NCBI GenBank assembly: GCA_949358305.1
Contig: OX442316.1
Coordinates: forward strand, 8,372,001-8,436,000
Reading direction: 5' to 3'
Length of the DNA stretch: 64,000 nt
DNA from: Strigamia acuminata
Lineage: Eukaryota; Arthropoda; Chilopoda; Geophilomorpha; Linotaeniidae
This document shows, piece by piece, positions 52,330-62,165 of this stretch. Below the pieces are notes generated by a model. The model ran no database searches and was not told where the DNA came from. It saw only the letters and a program-made list of their open reading frames with translations. Numbering within the stretch: the first letter of the stretch is position 1; every line of letters starts with the position of its first letter. A program made the position numbers and the translations under genes.

Positions 52330-55300
52330 CCCAACCTAAAGAATAGTAATTTTGCGAATGGGATCTCGTGCGATATTGCAAAATTGAATGGCTTTTCAAT
52401 ATGTTTTAATACATAAATAATGGAAAGCAAGTTACTTTGGCCGCACTCTGCTCATTTTTTTTTAATGCCATTTTTGGCAATAAAAACAGAGGAAAACATA
52501 ATACCGCCGGATGTCACTGTAGTGCAAGTTGCCAGGCAGCGTAGTATAAAAGCCATTTGCTTGGAAGCCGTAGCTTTATGGGCAATTGGCGTTGCGCGTT
52601 ACATTTTCCTTTCTTTCTCTTAAGTTTTATCACACGATGGACTCTACTCTTTCCTGTATAGCTTAGGTGTTGATTGGTGGCTTACTGTGGCCCCAAGTGG
52701 GCAAAATGCTGAAATTCCGTGCTCTTTAAACTCATCTAAAATTAAATCAATTCCGAACGAAATTTCAAAACATGTGCCATGTAATTTTATACGCTTCAAG
52801 TAGCAATTGAAATAATTTTAAAAAAGAAATTATTTTAAATACTTTTTTTTTCTTTTTCTCTTTCCAAATATTTTAATTACAGAGTTTTTTACCGCTGATA
52901 ATTTCATTGAAGCCAGTTCGCACTTTACCATGCACTTGCAACCCAATCCTTCGTTCAGGTAATGATTCTCTTCTATTTTTTTTTAATTCTTTCTGTTTTC
53001 TTATTTCTTCAATCCAAGCCGATCATGTTTCATTTCATTGCGCACTCTTCTCTTTTGGACTCATGCTTGCTTCTATGGCATGATTCGTGCGTTTGATCGT
53101 CATTAGTGCGGGTTCCTAATTAAGTTGGCGCGTTTTCCGGTCATCAAGTACTGCTTTCTTCGGACGATGATGGCTCCCAAGATCTCCATTGCGAGTAGCA
53201 GGCACGTAAGCAAAGAGTTGCTTGGCCCTGTGCACACCGCGTGCAATTGGTGCAATTACAAGATGCACTGCGATCATTTCCGTTTCCTTTGTCTCTCTCC
53301 GGTGACAGGTGGTTCATGGCCTCTCGAAACACATGTGCAATAGTTTTTTTCATCGCTGCAGATTAAATCGATGTAGCGGACTTTAAGGAAAGTTTGAATT
53401 TGATAATTAGTTACACGTGCATCATATTGTTAGTTGTTTTTTTTCTTTTGTTGCATCCTGTTCTGTGAAGGAACGACTGCACGTCTGCACTCATTACGCT
53501 GCCTTAATTAATTAGTTTCGACGTTTGACGCAGCAAACAAAGAATTGAAAATAGATTACCGGTAAACCCGGAACGCGGCACGTTAACGCATACCCTGATA
53601 GGAGTCTTTGTCGTCACGTCGTCGTCATTTGAAATAGCCGATTGAAAATCGATGCTGATTACGACATGAATTTCCAATTAGTAAACCGCACCCTAATTAA
53701 TTCGTGGCCATCTTGTTTTCATATTTTTCTCATTTCTCATCTACTTTGACTTAGGAAGATCTTTTATTGTGAGAGCTAACTTTTCTTTCACGTGAATGAT
53801 GTCGTAAAAATCGACCTTCATCGTGTCGGTTTTCCATCAACCGCCCTCTTGTTTGGTTGTCGCAAGATGTCAGTCAGAGTCCCCACCCTCGTGAATGACA
53901 CGAGTCGGCAAATCGTACTCATCACGCACACGCGGATAATTGTAAGGTCATTTTTGCGAGTCGGTAATTTGTATATGAATTTCACAATTATAATTGTGTG
54001 ACCGCAAGTCGTTGAACTTTGTCGCCGAGTCGAAAAACACGCAGCAGCTTCAACGACACATACTCTTTGCAAATCTGACAACACGATATTAATCACCTGG
54101 GATGAAATTTCATTTCCGCCTGCAACTGATAAAACCAAAAGCTAAAACTCCACTAACATTACAATAAATTTTTCATTTATTTTCCTATCAGTTGATTTCA
54201 AAGAGTAATTCGCATTGAAATTAATCTTCCTTCCGACGTTAAACTTTTCTTTCGCTAGCATCTAGCACACAATCCCGAATTTAGATCATTTGCATTGCAT
54301 CCAATCTCGCCGTATTATTACTAATTTACTCGCCTGTTTCTATCTACAATACAAGCGCTGTTGCTTTGAAATTTTAATCACACATAATTGAACAGTCTTT
54401 AAATATTTAGTGTTATAGATGGCTGTATTTTTAGATTTAAGTTCAAGTATTTTAACCTGCAGAATGGCTAAAATATGTACAAGTAAAATTACTTTTTGCG
54501 AAGTTAGAATTTCTACATTTGGCCATTTGGTGGCGAAAATAAAGAAAAACATTTTTCTTTTCTAGAAAAATATATAATATACTCTTAAAAGCAAAAGACA
54601 TTTTCTCCCCTTTCTATATATATTTTTAGAGTTTTGGTTTAAGTGCAGAGCTAAAGTGATCACAAGTAATGGAAAGCGAAGAAAAAATTATTAGCGCAAA
54701 AAGGGTGGGATCGGCTAATACAGAGAAAGCATAAAGGGGTGGGGAATTAAAGGGGGATGTTGTGGGAGAGGCCGAGATTGGGGAGAAAGTTAGGAGCTCA
54801 TCACTATGCAATGTTGCACGCGGGAATGAAATAAATAACAAGAAGCGGCGTACGTACAAATCAAGCAACTGGGCTTGACAAGAAATGAACACGGCAGCAA
54901 ACGCTGGAGTGGGACTTCAATGTTACAGGCATGGCAACTTAATGAGATCTCACACACCTGATGGGTCTAAGTAGCTGCTGAAAATGCCATCTAAACACAC
55001 AACTAATGCTATTCTGGATGCACTCGTTTAGAATATTGAAATGTCACGCTCAAGTTTCAGCCTTAAAAACAAAAGTTCGTCGTCTGTCTAAACTTGTTTT
55101 TTTTTTTTTTTTTTGCATGTGTACAAATTTGAACAAACTTAATAATTTAGGTGTAATTAGTGTAGATTATTATTAATTTTTTTTAAAAAAAGAATGTAAA
55201 CATGTTTTTAAAAAATCTATAGTGAAAGAAAAGCGAAGAGGTTATCATATATAGTCACGCAAATTATCCGCAGAAATTGTTTTGTTGGCTTTTATCGCAA

Positions 55301-57667
55301 AAGACAAAATGGTGTACAAAACCAAACGAAATTGCATTAACAATTATGTGAGGTAGACACGGCATTACCTAATGGATGGCAAATTATTGCCAGGAGAATA
55401 GGATATCAATTTTTGACATTGCAATTGCTAATGCAAGAAGGAGAATTCGAATTGGTTTCAGAATAAAACCTTGCAACAAGATTAGATGGTTATTTAATAT
55501 AGAAATTTTTCAAATATTTTAATGCAATCATTTTTAAATTATTAATAAATAATCTACAATATTTTTAAATTCTTTTTATTAAAGTATCTGCAGTATATTG
55601 ATACTTGTAAGGCGGTGCGTTTATGTAAATACCCTCATCAACGTTAATTAAATGCTGTAAGTTTTACAATAACAAAAAATTGTTTTTAAATAATTTAATA
55701 AATTGTAATTGAAATTCAGAAAAGACTAAAATCTAATTTAAAAGTTTGTTGACGGATAAAGGAAAATGCCTTTCTCTTTAATATACCTTGATGTTTCTTT
55801 ATTTCAGTTTGGGTGTGCGTCGGCAGTGCCTCTACGGCTTTCTTTGACCCTTTTTTTTTTATAAAGGTTCTCTTTTGTTTGATCTTACATCTTAAGCTAT
55901 TTCGTTCTTGAATTTGGTTCAAAACATTTTTTTGTACTGGAATGAAACTCGAATTTTCAGGAATATTGGTCTTTTGTGTGTTTTTCTTTGAAATGTTTTA
56001 CTTCCCGTTGTCAACTGGAATAAAACGAGCTTATTTAGAACACAGTAAGCCATTTTTTTTAACGTTGAAAACGAGGAAAAGAATTGAGAAAAATAAAAAA
56101 TTAGGTTGGCTGTGGCACAATCAGATGAGGATTGGCGTGATAACAGCAATTAAAGTCACGCTCAAGAAACCGAGACGTGAAATGTAATCCTTTAGAACGC
56201 ATGTGTTTATGACAAGTATTTTTCTATCTTTGGCAGTGACCACAACATCTCATTTCCTGGCCGATGTCCATTGCAATCGTGTGGGACACCAGCGAGAGGA
56301 GAATTCTCTTTTGAGGTGAGACATTAGTGTTTATCTGAAGGTGTGGTAGAGAATGCTCGGTTTTGGGGACAATTAAGAGTCAATTATGGGAGACTAGAAG
56401 CGGCCAACAGTGCCCACCAACTGGTATGCCAGCTGCAAGGTGACGCTATCGCCAGGGAACGATTTATAAAAGTGGAAATTAGGTAAATAAAATTACTGGC
56501 GGAATTGCAAACTTAATTAAATTATCATTTCTAAATCTGGGCGAAGTAATTGCGCATCTTTGTTTCGTTTCCATTTAATTTCATGCATAAGTTTGCAAAA
56601 TCTCGCATTTTACGTGGTGTGAGCCATATTCACGCCCTCGTTTGAACCTCGCTGCTCGCATCCATTTAATCGAGCGGACAGTAAATGGACATTTGCTGTT
56701 TATTTTGATGATGCAGAAAGAATGCGTGGCGATGTCCTTTCCACGAAGGCTGCACTGACCTGGGCGTGCACTGTAAAACCAGATTGGCACATCAATTCTC
56801 GCCTCGAGTGCTGATGCCTAATTGGCGGGTCTTCTTCACCACCAGACCTTTCTCGCAATTGACAATCTATTCCCGGAGGAATACGACACGTTGTTGAGTT
56901 TTCTGGAGTGAATTGCTTCAGACTGTGTTCATTTGTACGCCTCTAGGGGAAAATCCAGCCAGGGGTCACGGAGTTAGAAAAGATTATTGCTGCTTACTAT
57001 TTTTCAAGCCTTCGTCGCTTGAGTAGCGAAGGATGTCGTTGCTTTTGCTTCTTTTGTACAAACTTCCGGGTGAATTTCAAAACAAACTCTTTGATGTTTT
57101 GTTATTGTGCAAACCAAAGGTGGAACGTAAAAAATAGATCGTTGCTGAGTATATTTGATTGAACATAAAGATATGACGAGTAGGCGTTATAAACAAATTC
57201 TGGGGAAAAAATCTGGTGGAATTTCGGTTAAGTCTCGGGGGATTTTTGAGTGAATAGCACCGAGAACGAGTAAATCCAGCAGGAATAGATAAGAAGGGAA
57301 CCGATCTCGCATAGACTAGTTTGCGCATTGCGTGTTAAAGAACTCTTGAGAGATAAAAGTTTTGGGGGAGGAAAATGGGGAGAAAATCTTCGTATTATTC
57401 TGATAATTGCAAAACCTGGTTTGGTCAAAAGCCAGGCAGTTCAATTAGCCCGTTGCTTTGCGGAAAATATATTTTGCGAGAAATACGGCTTCTGCATTAC
57501 ACAGTGGTGTACTGCACACAAGTTTCATCATCTTCAACGACGTGGAAATAGTGGAACCTGATACAGTGTTTCATTGAAAACATTAAAGTTGAAAAGTATA
57601 GAGAAATAGAATAAATTGAATCAATTGTAGAATAAAAGATTGCTAATGTATGATTGTTTTTAATTCA
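52330..57667. other. putative intronic DNA next to the coding exon
   Basis: Patches at 52490-52620, 53040-53360, 53540-53700, 56220-56470 and 56580-56900 are GC-balanced and may be enhancers. 55080-55720 is very AT-rich, with a T-tract of about 20 at 55097-55117. No gene is seen. Confidence 0.45.
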
Positions 57668-57708
57668 TTTTCAGATGTGGACTAGCTCTAGATGTTTCTA
57701 GATGTGAT
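57668..57708 (+). other. 3' splice site and 5' leader just before the Kekkon start, with two tiny uORFs
   Basis: A T-rich tract ends in TTTTCAG at 57668-57674, a good acceptor, so the exon probably begins at 57675. The 34-nt leader then holds an ATG at 57675 followed by seven sense codons and TAG (57699-57701), and a start-stop ATGTGA at 57702-57707. The main ATG follows at 57709. The main frame is also open back to the acceptor, with a stop at 57661-57663 inside the intron. A longer N-terminus spliced from upstream is therefore possible, but the signal peptide right after 57709 argues against it. Confidence 0.6.
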
Positions 57709-59688
57709 ATGCACGCAGCTGCCACGCTGATGGCGGCGGCGCTCGTGTGCGTGGCGTCTGCCTCGTGCCCTACGTCGTGTACGTGCCGCTGGAAGAACGG
57801 CAAAGAAACAGTGGAGTGCGTGGGCGCGGGTTTGACGTCACTGCCCGTGGGCGTGCAAGTGGGAACCCAGGTGCTCGACCTGTCTGGGAACAGCCTGCAC
57901 GCATTGCCTAAGGACATGTTTGTGGCACCCGGGCTCCTGAACCTGCAACGCATCTACATGGCAGGCTGTAAGATTGGACGAATCGACGATCTGGCATTCA
58001 GTCGACTAAGCAACCTGGTCGAGCTGGACCTGGGCAACAACTTGCTCACGGCTGTGCCTTCCGATACATTCCGCGACCTCATGAGTCTTCGGCGTCTCGT
58101 ACTGAGTGACAACCCCATCACGCGCATCGAGAGCAATGCCTTCATTCACCTGCCCATGTTGACTAGTCTCGAAATGAGTCGTTCTCGACTTGACACTGTA
58201 ATGCCACGCGCCTTCGACGGAGTCGCGCGCCTCACTTCGCTCAAGTTGGAAGACAACCGGCTAACGCAAATACCCATGCGGGCTCTTGCTCAATTGCGTA
58301 TGCTGCACGGAGTAGAACTGCACGGCAACCCGTGGAGATGCGACTGTCACTTGATTGATCTGCAGCAGTGGCTAATGGCTGGGCGTGTGCCCTACGGTGC
58401 TTCTCTCGTCTGTTCTGCGCCCGAACATCTGCATGGCGTTCTCGTCGAACAAGTTCCAATAAGTGAGTTAGCATGTGCTCCCAAAGGGACCATTTTCCGG
58501 CCTCGCAACCGCAAGCCCGAGGCGTTTGTAGACGACTCCATATCGTTTGGTTGTCAAGTGACAGGCGTTCCTGAACCTAGCGTTAGGTGGTTTTTCCAAG
58601 GCAAGTTGATCTCCAATCTGAGTACTTTTACTCACCGCCCTCAGGTTTTCCTTATACGAGAAAACGGCACAAATGTTAAATCTAGCATTCTATCCATTAG
58701 TTCTGTAGTGGAGGACGACGCCGGCGAGTATTTGTGCGACGCGCAAAATTCCGCTGGCGATTACGTCATTAATTTCACCTTGTCCGTATACTTGAGAGAT
58801 GAAGATGACGAAGCGGGCCTCACGGGAACCCAAGTGGCCGGCATCGGAGTCGGCTTGGTAGTCATGGCTTTAGTTGTAGTGGTTCTGCTCTGGGTGCTCG
58901 TCGAAAGATGGCGTCAGGTGACGTCGTTCGGGTCGAACAAGCACGTGACGGTGAAAAAGAAGAAGCACGAAAGTAAACTTTCACCCGGTGTTCACCAACA
59001 AACCGATCTTCATTTAGACCGAGAGCAATACGAGATGAAAGGCTCGTCACTGCCGCACTCGAAACGAACGCAACAGCCACACGTGGACTTTACTAAAAAT
59101 ACAGACTTCCTATACAAATTGCACATGACCGGGAATGGGGATATCGACGGGAATATAGCGGGCAGAAATCGTAGCAACCAGCCCGATGTAATAATAGTGA
59201 ACGACAAGGGGCCGAAAGCGAAAGCCGAGTCCGACAAACAAACAGTCAATTTGGAAGATGTTTCCAGACAAAACGCTGCTGAAAGCGATATAAAAGTCGA
59301 TTTAATAGGAACAGAAAGTGCGTGGGAAAAGGATGAATCGCCTCCGAGTGAATGGGTTCCGGGAGACGATCACAGTTGGGTCAATTCGGACGCTTCCGCG
59401 CGATCATCGGTTGTTTACGACGTGCCCAAACTTCCATCTTATTCTTGGGCAGAGGGCCAATCAACGGACTTTGGGGAGAATGAGGAAATGGATTCCCTAG
59501 CAAATGTCATCGGGCATGGTGCTTACGCAGGTGTGACCAATCCATTTGGCCAAGCAAAACATCAAAATTTTCGGTTCCGTAATTTGGTTCCGGTTTTGCC
59601 GCCCTTCCCACCCCAGCATGCGGCACGCTTGGCGCACTCTCCGGACGAGGGCTACGAGGACGTGGGTGAGGAGGGCACCGAGGTTTGA
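57709..59688 (+). CDS. kek: Kekkon-like LRR and Ig transmembrane protein (659 aa)
   Basis: Seen: an intronless frame of 659 codons. Residues 1-19 are a signal peptide (hydrophobic core ALVCVASAS, cut before Cys20). The LRR-NT cap has Cys20/24/26/37. LRRs run from about 52 to 197 (LxxLxLxxN pattern) and end in an LRR-CT with NPWRCDC at 208-213 and Cys235/256. The single Ig domain spans about 263-360, with Cys282, Trp294 and Cys343 in DxGxYxC. Sequons lie at N303, N319 and N355. The TM helix is about 376-398, followed by a basic stop (VERWRQ, then KKKKH). The tail of about 260 residues ends SPDEGYEDVGEEGTEV; the final T-E-V fits a class I PDZ ligand. Known: this architecture defines Kekkon proteins, cell-surface modulators of EGFR or BMP signalling and of neuronal adhesion in flies. 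659 residues is at the short end of the fly range. Inferred: full-length and functional. The start at 57709 is chosen because it opens the signal peptide directly. The specific paralogue is not assigned; automated pipelines may call such proteins LRRC24-like. Confidence 0.92.
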   Translation: MHAAATLMAAALVCVASASCPTSCTCRWKNGKETVECVGAGLTSLPVGVQVGTQVLDLSGNSLHALPKDMFVAPGLLNLQRIYMAGCKIGRIDDLAFSRLSNLVELDLGNNLLTAVPSDTFRDLMSLRRLVLSDNPITRIESNAFIHLPMLTSLEMSRSRLDTVMPRAFDGVARLTSLKLEDNRLTQIPMRALAQLRMLHGVELHGNPWRCDCHLIDLQQWLMAGRVPYGASLVCSAPEHLHGVLVEQVPISELACAPKGTIFRPRNRKPEAFVDDSISFGCQVTGVPEPSVRWFFQGKLISNLSTFTHRPQVFLIRENGTNVKSSILSISSVVEDDAGEYLCDAQNSAGDYVINFTLSVYLRDEDDEAGLTGTQVAGIGVGLVVMALVVVVLLWVLVERWRQVTSFGSNKHVTVKKKKHESKLSPGVHQQTDLHLDREQYEMKGSSLPHSKRTQQPHVDFTKNTDFLYKLHMTGNGDIDGNIAGRNRSNQPDVIIVNDKGPKAKAESDKQTVNLEDVSRQNAAESDIKVDLIGTESAWEKDESPPSEWVPGDDHSWVNSDASARSSVVYDVPKLPSYSWAEGQSTDFGENEEMDSLANVIGHGAYAGVTNPFGQAKHQNFRFRNLVPVLPPFPPQHAARLAHSPDEGYEDVGEEGTEV

Positions 59689-60695
59689 CAGTAATCAACA
59701 TCGGCGAATCGAATTCTTACTCACGACCAAAGGAGTCTCGTCGTGTCGCAGTTGCCGTCCGGTTGCCGTGGCAACGTGAGGAACGGGCGAGCGCAATCGG
59801 AACAAATAATTGAACTGCAAAATGACGGGGGGAAAATTACTGGTGTTATGTTATTATTTTATTACTTTTTTCATTGGCGCCAGCCAACTGCATCCGTGGT
59901 TGAATTGAAACAGTTTGTTGTTCAATTTTCTCGACAGATGTCAGGCAGCATCAAGGTATTCCTCAATCGAGCCAAACGATGCCAATTGCTGAGAGGTTTC
60001 AGTTTAGTAGCGCCATCTGCGTCCCTCTATTGTAGCTTGACATGCTCTAGTTGATAAATTAAATATCAAGCGAGATATTTAATCCTGTTTACTGCTTAAC
60101 CTCGACAGCAAATTGAATTTGACTGAGTGGTACCTGATACCGGCAACTAACAACTGGCTTCAAAACGGATATCATTTGCAACTAAACTATAGTACATTGA
60201 CATATAATAAACTGATAACATAGAACAATGTGTATTACCTAATCGTGTCATCTAATGCGTTTTCTCGCTCCGATTCATGTCAACTCCACGCATAAAATGT
60301 TATTAGAGGGATGGTGCTAATTACACATACTATATAGTCTCACCACCCATTGGGAAAAATCAAAGTGATAATGTTTGATTTGACATTTATCCCTCTTTTA
60401 TCTCCCGACCCCCTTTTCCTATTTTCTTATTGTGGTGCCTTGAATTTGAGCATTTTTGTTTCAGTTTTAATTCGGTTAATGTGATGTTAATTAAAAACGA
60501 GGCAATAACTCTTCTCCGCGTTATAATTGCCTTTTATTAATTTTATAATTTACAGATTCATCTGTGTGAGCACTATAAAGTCGACATTTTGACGACACTT
60601 GCTGTACGTTGTGTATTCATTTACATTGAATAAGTAATAGCAGTCTCTTTTGATACAAAATTTCAATAAAAATTTATGGCGACCCAATAGTTTGT
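59689..60695 (+). other. Kekkon-like 3' UTR with two candidate poly(A) signals
   Basis: No coding potential follows the TGA at 59686-59688. AATAAA occurs at 60206-60211 and again at 60665-60670; the second is followed by a GT-rich patch (GTTTGTGCAG). Either could end the transcript, giving a 3' UTR of about 0.55 or 1.0 kb. An X-box-like palindrome lies within it at 59762. Confidence 0.45.
59762..59775. promoter_or_regulatory. X-box-like palindrome in the 3' UTR
   Basis: GTTGCCGTGGCAAC is an almost perfect RFX X-box (consensus half site GTTGCC with its inverse), one central base away from full palindromy. Its place in a 3' UTR is odd for an RFX site. Confidence 0.4.
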
Positions 60696-61348
60696 GCAGT
60701 AAATCATGTAGATTTTGTGAAACCAACCAACGAAACCAAAAAAAAGTTATTAGAAAGCGTAATGTGTTGCATTATTTACATAATTTTGTACTTGGTTTTT
60801 AATTACGCTAATTTGAAAAATATAAAAACTTAACTTTAAATTGTGCACCACGTTGCAGCATTCGGGAGACCGCAAAAAAAAATTCTCTTTAGATGTTTAT
60901 TTGAGGGTTGTTTGTTTAATTTTTTTGAATCAATATTACTAAAACATGTATGAAGCTAACGTTTTTTGATAGTCCAACAATAAACTGCAAATCAATTTGT
61001 TTACTAAACTTTAATGGTTCATTAACCATCATCATCATCATTCAAATATTTTGTCGTAAACGCAGGTAAGTCCTTAAGTTGCCTGAAATTTCCGGGGAAA
61101 CTTTTTAGAATAGGATATCGCATAAATATTCCTTTAACGCTTTGTTGACATTTCCGTAGGCATTTACATTGTCATTTACATTGTCCACTAAAATTTGCAT
61201 GTGATTTACTCATAGTTACAGGATGGGGTATGAAATTATTATACGAAACCACTTGCACAAACATTGTGAACATGCGATAAAAGTTTAAGAGACTTGCATT
61301 CGAGAAGCAGAGGTTACGAAATTGTGCCAAATCGTGCCATCCGTGGTA

Positions 61349-61517
61349 CAGTCGAACCTCCTTACAACGAACCGCGATATAACGAATTTCTCCTGATACC
61401 GAATACTTAAAAACGGCTTGTTTGGTTGGTTGGCCATAGAACACCATGTTAAAAAATTTCGTTATAACGAACCGAATTTTTGGGTCCTTTGCGATTCATT
61501 ATAAGGAGGTTCGACTG
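61349..61517. mobile_element. 169-bp MITE with TA target duplication, pogo/Tigger-like
   Basis: The ends are CAGTCGAACCTCCTTA and its inverse; terminal repeats of about 23 bp differ at two positions (TTACAACGAA against TTATAATGAA). TA flanks both sides (61347-61348 and 61518-61519). Internal ATAACGAA motifs repeat. TA duplication and a CAGT-type end fit Tc1/mariner-superfamily elements, and pogo/Tigger relatives in arthropods often have CAGTCGAACCTC-like ends. No transposase is present. Confidence 0.85.
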
Positions 61518-61889
61518 TAGTAAAATTACATTTTTAAGTGTAAATGGGATTTGTTCATATATCGTATCACTTCAGGTTCTAATCGTTCTAATCTTTCTTT
61601 GTTTACAAGTATGAAACTAATATTAAATTTTAACTTTAAAACAATTTCTGGAATTTGCAAAATGTTTCTTTGATGTCATGAGTTTGTTTAATTTCTTAAG
61701 AGAAAGCGGGTGGCATGGAGAGGAAGAGATGGTAAGTATGGTATTAATTTTATAGTTATGCTTAAAACCAAGACAACAGCTTATTTGCTTGAAAACTAGC
61801 AAATATATAGCTAGAATGATTTTTTACAATAACTTTGTTGTATTCATTTCTGTGTAACTTTGATGAGCTTACAAAGTAGCTTTTTAATG

Positions 61890-62165
61890 TGAATATGGAG
61901 CGTGGTCATGCCTCCATAAGTAGAATACTTTAGGCTATGCAAGCCGTGCGATCTTGTGGGACGACTTTCTTAAGGACCCAACCTTGCATTTACACTGAGA
62001 GCTGGGAAAACCACCGACAACCCATTTGGAAGGCAAGTGGCAGATGTTTTTGCCCGAGGAACAGTGCTTTTAGTCAGACAAGGATGAGAAACAACTGAGA
62101 TTCCCAGAAGATCGCCCATCCAAGTACTAACTAGGCCCAGTATGGTAAGCCATTTAAATGCCACG
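61890..62165 (-). repeat. repeat containing a 5S rRNA-like segment (SINE3-type candidate)
   Basis: On the minus strand, 62139-62100 reads GGGCC-AGTTAGTACTTGGATGGG and continues to CTGGGAAT. This matches the universally conserved 3' half of 5S rRNA, including the box C region, at about 34 of 39 positions. The rest of 5S is not recognisable upstream. The adjoining ~200 bp (61890-62099) is more GC-balanced than its AT-rich flanks and is probably the body of the same retroposed repeat. It is not a functional 5S gene. Confidence 0.6.

Noticed and set aside
62100-62139. Functional 5S rRNA gene
   Set aside because: Only about 40 bp of the 3' half match, with several changes in the box C region, and the rest of the gene is absent.
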